NCBI GenBank assembly: GCA_039881145.1
Contig: JAYKKI010000077.1
Location: forward strand, 1,738,501 to 1,802,500
Source of the DNA: Druceiella hillmani
Taxonomy: Eukaryota; Arthropoda; Insecta; Lepidoptera; Hepialidae
Direction: 5' to 3'
DNA: 64,000 bases
Positions 48,745 through 61,168 of this stretch are shown in pieces; the stretch's first letter is position 1; the number at the start of each line of letters is the position of its first letter. The position numbers and the translations under genes are program-made. The notes under the pieces are model-generated. The model saw only the letters and a program-made list of their open reading frames with translations, was not told the DNA's origin and searched no databases.

Positions 48745-49680
48745 TGAACATGGTACTAATATACGTCGAATGCCATTATAATACCGGAGAAGCCATCAAC
48801 ATATACGCTCAACGTTATCCCGACCGGTGACAACGCAGTAGAGGCCACGTTATTATCAACGCAATTACGAGATTACGCAAAAATAGGCCCATCGTTCCGA
48901 AGAAATAGGGTTATCCACGAATATCGGTAAATATGGAAGAAAATATGTTAAGTTACTTCAGAAGGAAGCCACATTCAAGTACAAGCCCCTGTGGTAAATT
49001 ATTTAACATAAGCCGTACGTCAGTACATAAAATTTAAAAAAAAGACAACCAATATCCGTACGGCATTCGAAACAATAAAAAAAGCATTGGAGACGGCAGA
49101 TTATGCACGTAGAATAAATTATGCTGAATGGGCCTTATAAAAGTGTAGTGAAAATCCTCGTTGGAGAGAAAATGTTATTTGGTCTGATAAAAGTTTATTT
49201 ACAAGAAATTCAATGCGGAATCGACCAATTTATCCACGGCGATACGATTATTGGTCCCGTTTTCTTTGACCGCACTTTTAATCTGGCGCTGCTCCATGGT
49301 CAGCTGCTCAGCCGAAATTTGAACAATATTCCGCTAACTAGACTACGAGACGTGTGGTTTGAGCATGATGGTGCTCCATCCCACACTGCGTCTGAAGTCA
49401 GGAGCCGTCTCCAAGAATTGTTTGGTGAGCAATGGATAGGTAGGTTCGGCCCCGTAGAGTAGCCCCGCGCTCGCCCGACCTAATATCACTGATTTTTTGG
49501 GGGGCTGGGTGAAACAACTTGTGTTCGGCAAGGAATCACAAAATGAAGCTGAAATGAGAAATCGGATTATACAAGCTTTTAATATAATAAGACGGCGCAT
49601 TCGAGAGGACCCCGACCTAATGAGACGCGTTTACGCCAATAATTGTTGTCAGCTGCGAAACTGCCTCGAAGAATGAGGAA
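48745..49680 (+). pseudogene. Tc1/mariner-like transposase relic of the DUF4817 N-terminus type
   Basis: N-terminal helix-turn-helix block near 48750-48895: VECHYNTGEAINIYAQRYPD then INAITRLRKNRPIVPKK, the usual 'yN..eAi..Yaer.P.R' opening. Catalytic core 49121-49462: GPVFFDRTFNLALLHGQLL, then VWFEHDGAPSHTASEVRSRL (second catalytic Asp in HDGAP) and FGEQWIGRFGPVE. The next codon, normally Trp, is TAG. The following RSPDL block is readable only after a frameshift and has lost the usual LTPLDFFLW wording. The tail near 49570-49677 matches the I..R.......R.Y......R..C end. Stops and shifts show that it is dead. Terminal repeats were not found. Confidence 0.75.
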
Positions 49681-49689
49681 GACGCTTTG

Positions 49690-50020
49690 AATATAAAATT
49701 TAGGTAAGTGTAAATACATTCTAAAACAAAATATTTTGTATTTTAATTACTATGTACGCGTGTTTCTTAGTGTTTTGAAACCGATAAATGAAATTTCATT
49801 GACACTTGACAGTTTACAAAATTTACACCGTTGCCAAACTGAATTTAATGTAAAGTTTATAGGGTATTAATTTAAATAACATTACAATTTTACACATAAC
49901 TTGAACTTTAATTATTTTATAAACTAGGCGACTAATTGATCAAAATAATATTTTGTCGGATTACACAGGATTAATGGGACGAGCTGTTAAAGTGATAAAG
50001 TCTCCTTCCTATACATATTA
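49690..50020. other. AT-rich stretch, nothing identified
   Basis: No gene or repeat could be supported. Confidence 0.4.
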
Positions 50021-50025
50021 AAATG

Positions 50026-50026
50026 C

Positions 50027-50107
<81 letters not shown>
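50026..50107. repeat. (TA)n-(CA)n-(TA)n microsatellite
   Basis: A TA tract interrupted by seven CA dinucleotides. Confidence 0.95.
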
Positions 50108-50109
<2 letters not shown>

Positions 50110-50111
<2 letters not shown>

Positions 50112-52720
50112 CATACATATAATTGTACATGAATTTTATTATTTTACTTGTTGTTTTGCGACAGTGAAGGTATTTAAAATAAGTAAAATGGATTATTAAA
50201 TTACCAGAATATTCATTTCATTTTTACTTTATTACGGATACATAATTAAATAAAAATGAACAGAAACTTATATTAACTAAATAATTTATTTTACAAATTT
50301 TAACTACAAATTAAAAATACAATAGAAATTAAAAGCAAAACAAAATTCACACGTCTCATAGACATTGCACATTTATATAGTTAGTTACAAACCGTTTCAC
50401 GTATGAATGTGTAGACACCAACATTCAACGATAAAACATTCAAGACATGTAAAAAAAATATCACGTCAGTAGTTAAAGGTTAAATTTAAAAAAAATCCAC
50501 ATTTGATTTATCTAGTTTAGTTGGCGTAACCACACATAAGAAAAAAGTAAATTTCAATTAATTAGCAAGATTCGGGATACTGAAAATACTAAAATACAGA
50601 ATCGACTCCTAAAGTACGATTGTCTTGTAAAGTATAAAATAGGTAACACTTTGTGTAAATATGAACACCAATATCACTAAATGTAAATCGAAAACTCCTT
50701 AATAAAGAATATATTATTTTAAAAATAAAAAAATATAACATATTATTCTCAAGTAAAATGCAAACGAACAATGTCAAATTTATACAACAAAAGTTAAAGT
50801 TAAAAGAGACTTTTTAATTTCATGGTAAAGAAGATACCACATATTCACCCCTAATGATATTTAATAATTACAAATCAAAAATTCTAATATTGAAATTCCT
50901 TCTGACGTGATTCTCTTTATCTGCAGCCAGAATATTAAAACGTGCATTAAAATTAGTTTGGACTGGATGGTTCACTTTACCTATAGCAAGAAAGATAAAA
51001 TGTGCATTCAATTAGTTTGGACTAGATGATATAAGCCAATGACTGCTTTAATTCAGAAAGTTATCAATACATATTTATTCTTAATATTTGGTAATTTAAC
51101 AAATATTTCCACAAACTCATTGTATTCTGACAAATTGAATTCGAGTATAAATAATGGCAGTAGCTAAATTAAGTAAAAATTCTGTTATTTAAATGCAATA
51201 TATGGTTTAATTTGCCCGTAACTAAAACAAAAATATGCTTGAAATTAGTAAAAAAACATTTTTTCAGAGTTTAAATATGGAAATCCTATTTCTTTCGTTA
51301 ATACATCATTTCACTGGACATTTGTTCTACCAATCTCTTACCAAATTGTATTGTATGTATAGAAAACTTGATAAAATAAATGCGACTTTAACAATTAGTA
51401 AATAATTGGCATAATTTTTGTGTAACATCAAAAATACAAACATTAACCTTTTTTAGCTATCAAAGGTTTTAAACAATGTGATACACTGCCTTTCTATGCA
51501 CAAAAAGATTTATTATTGAAAATTTAACTGTCTGTTGTGAAATGTAAAAAACATAAAATGAAAACAAAGTAAGAAAAAACTGTTTTTAAAAACACAAAAT
51601 AGGATAAAAGTGTATAAACAAAAAAATAATAATCTAAAAATGTATTTCATTTATTTTTCAATTCCTTCTCTGTAAATTTAGCACGAGTTTTCGCTTCTCT
51701 ATCTTGACTTAACAAAATTTTCTTGCGGTATTCATGAAGCTCGTCATCTCCTCATTGTTTCTGTTCCATTTATAGCCTCAAGCAATTTCTTTTTAATTCT
51801 TTCTTCTGAAGTAACTGACGTTGGCTAAAAGTGAACCGGATATCCGAATGTTGGCTGCTGGTGAGTCTCCTGCATATTGATACATTCATGTCCATGTTCA
51901 ATACGGTTTCCTATACATTACTTCTAGGAAAATGTTTGCAAAGTACCCATATCTAACACGGCTTCCTGTACCTTACCTTCGGAAGATGTTGGGAAAGTTC
52001 CGTTGCATCAGCAAAAACTTCACTTCTACTCGTCGATTATTGCTCAGATGGATGTCAGATGGATAAATCTCATTAATTCATTGTCAATTCATGAATATGA
52101 CAAATATACGTTTTTTTTTAAATTCAACATATTTTCACATAACATTAGAAAGAAAATAAAATAAAAGTTTGATTGAAAAGTTCCTAAATAAATTTTGCAA
52201 TTTGTAATTTTAAACGTGATCAAATTACGAACTACTTTCCTCTGTTTTGCTTCTTCAATATTAAACATAAATTCGAAAAAAAATCACTTCACATAAACCA
52301 GTCTGAAAACTATCGTTGGTCCTTTACTTTGTTAATCTGTTTCTAAAAAACACTATAATTAAAATATTAATTGCATACTTATTTACCTCGATTTTATTAC
52401 ACCCGTTGTTTACCCTTATTGAATTGCTGGGGAAAACTTTTGATGAGACTTCTACAATTAGCCCTGGTGCTATTAAGGAAATGACGGGATTAATTAGTAT
52501 GTCGCTAATCGTGTCTCCTCCGCTGGTAACTATCCGCTACTGTCTTTCCTTTGCTAACCCTCTAATTACTTGACTTTCATATTAAGCCGAAGTTGGCACA
52601 GTTGGCTTCTTTCGCCTAAAGAAACAATATACACTATTCTTAAACGCATTATTTAAAAAAAAGGAATTATGTTCGTGCAAACAAATTATTTCTGTATTCA
52701 TCAAACAAATTAATTCCTAC
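50110..52720. other. AT-rich stretch, no gene supported
   Basis: The part at about 51660-52040 is somewhat less AT-rich. On the minus strand it gives fragments such as YKWNRNNEEMTSFM that suggest an old mobile-element protein, but no family can be named. The frame at 52316-52573 is unrecognised. Confidence 0.35.
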
Positions 52721-52726
52721 TTCATC

Positions 52727-52993
52727 TTGGACCAGAGTATATGTCCTATTAAATCCAACTACATAAATTTTATTTGTCATGCACGGAGGAAAAACGCTAA
52801 TCTATTACATTTATATAGAATAATATATTCGCATGTTGATTGTCTCTATCTCCTCTCTCCACTCAACTTTAACACTCGACTCAGATCGCGTATAGGATCA
52901 CAGAGAATATTCGTACTACAAGTTTATAATAATAATAATACCTCTTCTGATAACATCCGCCCTTGGACATTTTTGAACAAAAATTATTAACAT
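52727..52993 (+). pseudogene. Possible non-LTR retrotransposon C-terminal fragment
   Basis: An 87-codon frame contains RRKNANLLHLYRIIYSHVDC then LYLLSPLNFNTRLRSR. This matches the common LINE C-terminal phrase (RR...LL.LYKIL.G.IDCP.LL..INF..P.R.R). No upstream reverse transcriptase is visible, so it is a short fragment. Confidence 0.5.
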
Positions 52994-53399
52994 TTAACAA
53001 GGAAATAGAAAATATATTATTTATGAATTAAAACCAGCTACAGTAAAATTAAGGTTTTATTCAGTATGTATAAAATAATGTAATTCTAAATCTAAGTTAA
53101 TACTAATTTTAATAATTAATTTGGTTATATATTTAATATCCCAAGTAGCCCTTAATAATAAATACTTTAACCATTTTGTACACACGTAATCAGAGTTGTA
53201 GTATAGTTGTATACTAAGTTCTATTTATAATACTTCTATGTAATTGTAATTTGTTTTTTGGGCTTTTCAGTAAATACAATTTATTTTCATTATAAACGAG
53301 AATATTCGACTGTACTTATCCTTTCATTAATACTACGTTTGTTAAACCTAATATTTCAAGCCAAAGATATGGTTCAAATTATTTGATGACGCTTTCGTT

Positions 53400-54290
53400 T
53401 TTTAACACTCTGAACTTAGTATGCACTGATTTTTCGATTTTACTATTCATAAAATTTCATACCGGGCGCTATATATGAAAATCGATTCCTAAGCATTTTT
53501 ATGCCATATTTGTTGGGTTTTGAAGGTATATACTGACGGAAGCTACAGTGGCTTTCGAATGCTTCCAACTTCTCGTTGATTATTACAAATTCAGGCAGAC
53601 TGAAATATTTTTTGAAAGATGCCACAACGTCTTCAAACGTCTCTTATTGGAGCTAACTTGTAGACTGAAGAATGCTGAGTTCTAGTTTCCTTGTCGTAAA
53701 ACTTCAGATATCCCAATAGAAGGTAAAATCGTCTCCAGCTCATCGTCAGTCGTAAAATCTCTAGAGACGTACTATTAGTCCTGAAGAGATTGTTTTGCCA
53801 TTCCTTTCCTCTAACAACAGCAAATAAAAGAAGACCAAGTAATCCTTTAATTCCCTATTCGCCAGTAAGGCGACAGTCTCTAGCTCGTTTGAATTCAAGT
53901 GAAAGCATTTCAATATTTTTGTTCAAATATTTCGTAGTTAGGTAAATTACTTTATCAGAAAAAAATAAATTTCAAAACTCACCAGGATTTTTGTACTTCT
54001 TGCTTATAGTCTTACGCCAGAAATTTGCATAACAATATTTTGAGACCTTGTTCTAATACTAGAAGACTATTTTTATCCATCTACTAGTTTTACCTTTATC
54101 GATGTAGTAATTTGCAAATGTATTCGAAACCTCTTCAAATTCGTCTGACAAAATAACCCTCTTGCACAGTGTCGGTATTTTTCTTTTGCACTAAAGCGAC
54201 CTCTGCTTCACTGTTACTACTCTCATCATAATTTGAATCAAAATCTTTACATCTTAACAGCACCCTTATCCATACTTCGTCCATTGTGGT
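53400..54290 (-). pseudogene. piggyBac transposase relic
   Basis: Read on the minus strand. Near 53830-53640: VVRGKEWQNNLFRTNSTSLE, then FYDKETRTQHSSVYKLAPIR with DV before a stop, matching the piggyBac core '..F..R.....DDK.TR......KLAPIRDV'. Then in another frame at 53625-53443: EKLEAFESHCSFRQYIPSKP followed by NKYGIK, matching 'DE.L..FRGR..FRQY.PSKP.KYGIK'. The catalytic-core C-terminal half is missing. Upstream to about 54290 is a degraded acidic N-terminus. Frameshifts and stops make it non-functional. TTAA-flanked ends could not be set. Confidence 0.8.
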
Positions 54291-54299
54291 GAAAAAATG

Positions 54300-54620
54300 G
54301 CTAGAAACAAATAAAAACGGGTCTAAAATAATGTTTTATATTATGCTTAATAAATAGTATACACCACTAAAATCAATTAATATATTTCGTTGAGTAATAT
54401 TTTAAACTAAAACTAGTAACGTACCTAAAACAGTAACATATGTACTCGCATTGGTCTCACAGACAGGTAACGGTAAAAAACTGACACACGTGACACTTAG
54501 CGCCAGCGCTTGTGCCGCACTAAACAATAGCGAACAACAAATTAATAAGCGATTAAAAACTGCAGACATATTTTTTGAGAAAACAACGAATTATTGATTG
54601 ACCAACGCACGAGTATACGA
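54300..54620. other. AT-rich stretch, nothing identified
   Basis: No gene or repeat could be supported. Confidence 0.4.
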
Positions 54621-54627
54621 AGGAGAT

Positions 54628-54742
<115 letters not shown>

Positions 54743-54744
54743 TA

Positions 54745-55620
54745 AAAGTATTTCTGTTCTAAAGTTTTAGAGTGGACAAACACTTGAATTTATGTTTTGT
54801 TTTTGCATAGTATTACCTCTCATGTTGAATATCAATTGAAACAACAACGTTTAAGGGTTGCAAATATTTTTATTGTAAAAACCCATGAAAGGCAGTAAAT
54901 TTGAATATTATGAAAGTTCTTTCTTTTTACAGCATAAACATAATGTAGACAAATTTGCTATTGCGTTTTTATCCTGTTGCTATTACGCTTTTAATGATTT
55001 TTTAAATAAAAAAATATTCATAGCCAAAATATTTAAACAATTATCAATTAACAATGTATCGCTCAAAGTTACCCTTATACTGTTTTTTATTCTGCCATCG
55101 TGATCTTATTGCATGTGAAGCAATAAAATATGTGAGCAAAACGGAACATTTACACTCAAAAATCGAATAACGCTTAGTGATTCGTAAGATTCGTGTCGGA
55201 ATGCTTTCAACAAGCCACGTACAAAAATTAAACTGAAGCAATATAATTTAAATATATTTAATCTTTGTATACGTATAAAACAGAATTATAAATAGGTAAT
55301 AATAAATACTATGATACCCATTTCAAGGCCATATATTATAGATATTTCAATTAATATTAGGCTGAGAAGACATTAACAACTAATACTTTAATTTAACTGT
55401 AATATATTAAATTATAAATATGCACTATTAACTAATTACCAATCAAATATTTATACCAATACAATCCTTGGCGTGGGCGCGAGTAAAAGGAGAAGTGAAT
55501 TTAATCTATTCGACCATTACTGGTGTCTCATATACCTACAAGACGAAGATTTGAGAGAGTCACGCATACCAACAATTGATTAATTGTCATCAGAATCGAT
55601 ATTTAAATTAATAAGGAAGG
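54745..55620. other. AT-rich stretch, nothing identified
   Basis: No gene or repeat could be supported. Confidence 0.4.
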
Positions 55621-55629
55621 CAGTGGGAT

Positions 55630-56570
55630 GTTTGACTGTCTCAAATCTTCATATTGTAAGGTTTTTATATGTCGACACAATACTCCCAATTTTTATGACA
55701 CATTTGCAATGGCCCAATGGAGTAATTTCTCCACATTTGCAGCTTTAAATATGTCGTTCTTCATTGCCACTTCTCCCTTTACTTGCACCCATACCAATTT
55801 GATAGGGTTACATTCAGAGTGATAAGGTGGCAAACGAACAACTACAGGATCATACTGGTTTACCAATTAGGCGAAATAATAAACCTTTTCAGGTTTAAAA
55901 GAATGCACTTTTTGCAAAAGTTCTTCTTTTAAATCGGCGTTTGGATATGCAATATTATCTCTATCCTAGACCCTGATCTACATGCTTGATTAATTTGTTA
56001 CGAGTGGTAATTGTCATTATCCATAATAATTACGAATGGCTCTTCCAAACTCAATAACAATCGCTGTCCCACACTCTGACGTAGGTGCTCGATTAATTTG
56101 TTGCGAGTGGTAACTGGCATTATCGATAATGGTTACGGATGGCTCTTCAAAACTTAATAGCTACTGCTGAAATCACTCAGTAAACCCTTCAGCATTATTT
56201 TGAATGATAATCGTTTTTGTTCGATTTACTGCTTAAAAAATCAATTTTTCTTTTGCCAAAAATACAGATTTGGCAAAACCTTCATTACGAACTATAAGTT
56301 TGCTTCCTTTTCCAATATTTTTATTAGACCACCTTTATTATTTACATCAAATCAGGCCTGTTCAAGTGAATGATCCAGATTAACCAAAGTTTCATCAAGA
56401 TAAATCTTAGGGCGCGTGTTTCCGTCCTCTTTCAATTTCTTCAACTTCCTTATAAATTTAAGACAAGCACAAGTAATGTCATGTTGCTCCATTAAGTGCT
56501 TTCTTTCATCCGGAAATGTTGATTGAAAATCCTCAATACGTTCATTTACTACAACGAAAATAGTCAATAC
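55630..56570 (-). pseudogene. DDE (Tc1/mariner-superfamily) transposase relic
   Basis: Read on the minus strand from 56567: ERIEDFQSTFPDERKHLMEQ, then RPKIYLDETLVNLDHSLEQA (first catalytic Asp in YLDET). The second catalytic block is present twice: EEPSVTIIDNASYHSQQINR at about 56150-56090, and a diverged copy EEPFVIIMDNDNYHS at about 56045-55995 followed by a stop. The end of the domain, 55843-55690, reads VVVRLPPYHSECNPIKLVWV then QVKGEVAMKNDIFKAANVEK. In this family the third catalytic residue is the Glu of NPIE; here it is Lys. The frame is also broken between blocks, so the protein is dead. Confidence 0.78.
55985..56165. repeat. About 105-bp tandem duplication within the transposase relic
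   Basis: TTGATTAATTTGTTACGAG... near 55987 recurs as TCGATTAATTTGTTGCGAG near 56091. Each copy spans the DNA for the second catalytic Asp motif, and the copies differ at several positions. Confidence 0.8.
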
Positions 56571-56579
56571 CTAATATAT

Positions 56580-57465
56580 GAGAATAAATGTATTTAAATA
56601 GTGACAAATAATACAATTAAATTATTTTCAATACAATATCCATTGCTTTGTTTTTTTTACATTTAGAGAGTTTGTCATAACTTTTTCACATAAAAAATTA
56701 GTAAAAAAATTTACTACAAATTAACTACAACCGGACAAAAAAATGTTTTGTTCAATCATTCCGTATAATCTAAGAGCGTAATTCAAAATTAATTATTTCG
56801 TAATTTAGTTTGGTACAGTTTTGTAACAATTGATGGGTTATAATTATTATTTACTGCGATTTGTTTCATAGTTTTTATTTCTTTACATAAATTACGTTTT
56901 TCTAGTCGAATAATTAATGCTCTGTGAATAATTTAATAGAATGCTGCTAACTTATGGGACCAAGGAACTTATGGGACCTAGAAACATTAGAAATAAACAG
57001 ACATAAAAGAGGCACCAACCCTAATATATTAAATAATCAATGAAATACAATATCATCACCCATACTTAATATCTTCTAGACATAAAATAATTTGACAACA
57101 TTGATACTGCAGTACAACTCAAATTGTTTCTGCCCGGCTACACATCTATAACATATGTACAATTAATGGTATAACCTTCTTCAAATCATCAGGTATCCTT
57201 GTTATTTTAAAAATATATTACTCACAATAATATCCACTTAATTTCATTACGTACACTGGAACATTTGCCTCATATAACCTTACAGAATAATATCAATTCA
57301 ATTTATTACCCTCACTAAGATACTTGTATATTGCATAACTTTCAAAAATATAATAAAAACTACACCGCTCTCCTGCAATAAACGCACAAACCTGGTTTCC
57401 GCTATTGTTTTGGTTAATAAATAAATGCTGTTGGAAGCTCCTAAGTGTTAACCTTTGCTAATAGC
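56580..57465. other. AT-rich stretch, nothing identified
   Basis: No gene or repeat could be supported. Confidence 0.4.
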
Positions 57466-57605
57466 TCACCTGAAGATGTAATACAACGAAACCTAGGTCC
57501 TGGTAAAGAACTTAAAGAAAGTAGAAATAAAACTATATCACGTAATTTCATTTATTTGTGAATAATGAATATCTAAAAATTAGCGTCAAATATATTTAAT
57601 AGCAT
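57466..57605 (+). repeat. Repeat family 1, third copy, with a degenerate hammerhead-like motif
   Basis: CTGAAGA (57470-57476), then a shortened stem II (TGTAATACAAC), GAAA, CCTAGG and TC follow in the same order as at 4022-4062, but three bases of stem II are lost and the closing stem I pair has mismatches. The downstream tail (GTAGAAATAAAACTATATCA and onward) aligns with 4080-4120 and 6985-7060. Confidence 0.65.
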
Positions 57606-57609
57606 AATT

Positions 57610-57885
57610 CCAAAAATAACAAACGCAACAAAATATGGATAGGTTTTGTTGCCTTTCTTTACTAACCGTTTCAATGTATGTAAAGGGAAATTCCTACCAG
57701 TGTTGTTTCTAAATTTTACTTCCTTCAAATAAATGTGAAAAATTACATTTTTATTTATAATAGCTTACTTAAATGATTAACTGAATAATTATAACTCATC
57801 AAAATTATATTTTTTATCAGAATTTACTAACAGAATAAAGAGTCGCGGGCAATTTCCTATTCTCTAGGATTCTATATCAATATCA
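57610..57885. other. AT-rich stretch, nothing identified
   Basis: No gene could be supported between repeat family 1 and the THAP element. Confidence 0.35.
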
Positions 57886-57890
57886 ACAGC

Positions 57891-60155
57891 CTATTTTCTA
57901 CTAAGAATAAACGAGATAGATCATAATTTGTAAAAATGAATGATGATATGGAGATACCAAAAAATAGAATGATTTATTATTAAAAGTAAAAATTATTTTT
58001 ATTTTCAGGAAATAAATTTACCAAAATTATGAATTCGGTCACGTAACTGTGAATACCAATCAGATTACATCACACCGCGCAAAACCCCATTGTTGGGTTG
58101 ATATTTTCGTATAAAGAGTAGGTTATTTGATTAATTTTTTTTTAACACATTTTGTCAATTTCATACAGTTGTCTTCGATTACACCAAAACTTGGCTATTT
58201 GAAAGTGCACCGGTAGGTACATAAATTCATGCAAATATTCAGTGAATCTCAGCGACGGCAACAATGACTTACCAAAAATTAAAAAATTTAACACAGAAAC
58301 ATGTTCAAGGTATAACCGAGGGTAAAATAATGACTTAGGTAGAATCCCCAACCCTTATTTCCAGTCCAATCATAAATACTTTCACTTTAGACACATTACA
58401 TTTTCCTTTCTTCCACCTTATTATTGAATAGGTGGTTTATGGGAGATGGATGTAACGTATGAAATCTCTCATAAAAAGTGTATTAAGGGTAATGATAGCT
58501 ACACGCATAAGGAGTAAGAATCACTTTCATTGCATATTGAGGCTGTTAATAATTCCCATTATCATCAGATCCTAACGATCAATTACTTGTAACACAGGGG
58601 CACTGCGTAATTGAAATATTTCTCTCATTTTGCTTCTGTCAGCACCAATGTTCATGTATTAAATCGAATATGAGTACGCCCAAGAAATAATAAAACGTTT
58701 CTGCTCCAGATGGAGTAAGGCAAAATTGAAGCAATGCAGCAACTGGCATTCACTGTAGCCTTTGCTGCAGATTGGCTATTTGGTTGTCTTGAAGGAGGAC
58801 AATATGGTTCCACTTAAATTTAGAATGGTACGAGCTGTGAAACTGTTTTCCCCCAAAGGTGTCTCTCTACAGTCTTCCCTAAAGGGTCACCGATTTAAAA
58901 ATCACCAGCGGCATCGAACAAAGGGCCGTCAACAAATATTTAATAAAAAAAATTATGTTTTTTCTGAAAATCATACATTTACAATTTGCATTTTGCGTTT
59001 CAAAAAACCAATTTAAATTTACGCCGAAAACGCTTTATACTGTCATGGTGTCTTTAATGACGTCACTACACACAAAACAAATCAAAACATTCGTGCAGTT
59101 TATGGCGGTAACATCATTTGTTTTGTAAAAATTAATTCATCTTGTCACAAGTACTGTAAAGTACCCCAGTGGAAAAGCAAAAATATTAAAACGCCAAACA
59201 AATTATTCATGTATATTCGAAACAATGAACAAATAGAAAAAAGTGACCAAAACTTGCAAGGATCTCATAGTTTATCTAGAGATTCTAGAATATATTTTTG
59301 TGAAGATCGTTTTGATTAATTTGTTTTCACCAGAAACTCATTGTGATTGTAGTCCTGTCTAAAATGATAACTTCGATTTTTGTTCTCTATAGAAAAATAT
59401 TAAAATGGCGGAGCTCTGAGCTAATACAGTTGATTATAAACAAGAAAATTTATATAAATTACACACAGTCTATTTCTAAACCTAAATCAAGATTGATGAG
59501 TTTTGCAGAGTTACTATTTTTAAAACTTTATTGATAAAATAATATTGTATTGTATGAAATGAGGTTAAGTTATTTATGTTAATACTTCGAAAATCTAACC
59601 TCAAAGCCAATATCGATCACCTTACAATACGTATGTAAAAACAGACTTTACTGACTATGAAATTAAAATGATACTATTTAAGTTTGCAATACATATTTTG
59701 CACTTGTGTATACTTACATTGAAGCTTATATTCCGAAATTACAATAAACAAAAGCCACTGTTTGACACAAAAAATTTACAGAGTGTAAATTTTGGGCAAA
59801 TTTCTATTTTTCGCCTATCTAAAATTTGGTTCCATTGCGAATTGTAATCGTATTTTCAGGTGTAATCGAGGAAAACTGTATCAACTTGACAAAAAAATTT
59901 AAAAAAATAATTAAATACCCTACTCTTTATATGAAAAACTCAACCAAAAAATAGGGTTTTCCGTGGTATGATGTAACGCTATCTGATTGATGTTCACAGC
60001 TACATGACCGAATTCGTAATTTTGGCAAATTTACTTCCTAAAAATAGAAAAAATTTTTACTTTTAATTATAAATAACTCTATTTTTTGGTACCTCCATAC
60101 CATGATTCATTTTTACAAATTATAATCAATCTTGTTTATTCTTAGTAGAAAATAG
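57891..60155 (+). mobile_element. THAP-domain (P-element-like) transposon with about 255-bp inverted ends
   Basis: 57891-58144 is the diverged reverse complement of 59899-60155 (shared landmarks CTATTTTCTACTAAG, ACGAATTCGGTCA-type and AAAGAGTAGG). The enclosed 1.75 kb contains one THAP-like coding fragment (59098-59320) and otherwise decayed sequence. The right end directly abuts the CCTAA array. The combination suggests an internally deleted P-superfamily element; no RNase-H-like transposase core is visible. Confidence 0.65.
59098..59320 (+). pseudogene. THAP zinc-finger fragment
   Basis: THAP domains are C2CH zinc fingers that bind DNA; in P-like transposases they bind the element ends. 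The frame reads YCKVPQWKSKNIKTPNKLFM, YIRNN and, further on, LSRDSRIYFCEDRFD then TAA at about 59318. This matches the insect THAP pattern C.VP.C.....KTPNKLF....P...R..W......LS..S.IYFCEDHFD. The second zinc-binding Cys of C.VP.C is Trp and the CEDHF His is Arg, so metal binding is probably lost. The frame ends right after the domain, with no transposase attached. Confidence 0.7.
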
Positions 60156-60168
60156 CCTATATTAAATA

Positions 60169-61168
60169 GCCTAACTTAACCTAACCCAAATTAACTCAAC
60201 ATAACCTAACCTAACCTAGCCTAACCCAACTCAACCTAACCCAAACTAACCTAACCCAACCCAACCTAATCCAACCAAAACTAATAAAACCTATCCTAAC
60301 CCAATCCAACCCAACCTAACCCAGCCTAAACTAACCTAACCTAACCTAACTCAAACTAACTAAACTAACTTAACCCAACCCAAGCTAGCCCAATCTAACC
60401 TAACCTAACCCGACTCGACTTAACCCAAATTAACCCAACCTAACACAAATTAACCCAAACTAACTTAACCTAACCTAATCTAACCTAACCCAACCCAACC
60501 TAACCCAACTAGCCCAACCCAACTTAACCCAAATTAACCCAACCTAACCCAAACTAAATTAACCTGACCTAATCTAACCTAACTCAACCCAACCTAACCC
60601 AACTAACCCAACCTAACCTAACCTAACATAACCCAACCTAACCTAACTCAAACTAATCCCACCCAACCAAACTAACTCAACCCAATCTAACCCAACTTAA
60701 CCTTATCCAACCCAATCCAACCAACACTTACCCAACCTAACCTAACCTAACCTAATCCAACCTAACCCAACCTAACAGAACCTAACCCAACCCAATCTAA
60801 CCGAAACTAACCCAACCTAACCTAACACAACCTAACCCAACCCAACCTAACCCAAACTAACTTAACCCAACCTAACCCAACCCAACCTAACCCAACCTAA
60901 CCCAACCTAACCTAACCTAACCCAACCCAACCTAACCCAAACTAGCTTAACCTAACCTAACCTAACGCAACCTAACCCAAACTAATACAACCTAATCTAA
61001 CCTCACCTAACCAAACCCAACCTAAACCAACCCAAACTAATCCAATTTAACCTAACCCAAACCAAGCCAACCTAACCCAACCTAAACTAACCTAACCTAA
61101 CCTAACCCAACCCAACCTAACCCAACCTAACCCAAACTAACCTAACCCAACCCAACTCAACCCAGCCG
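60169..61168 (-). repeat. 1-kb telomere-like CCTAA/CCCAA array
   Basis: About 1000 bp of degenerate pentamers CCTAA, CCCAA, ACTAA and ACCCA; on the minus strand these read TTAGG and TTGGG. TTAGG is the ancestral arthropod telomere repeat, but here the units are heavily mixed and the array is flanked by unique DNA on both sides. It lies directly next to the conserved TTAGTTAC block of repeat family 2 (61169-61320, inverted), so it belongs to that element rather than to a chromosome end. Confidence 0.9.

Noticed and set aside
60169..61168. CCTAA array as a chromosome end
   Set aside because: Units are heavily mixed with CCCAA and ACTAA, unique DNA and transposons lie on both sides, and the flanking block recurs at 26 kb next to a similar array.
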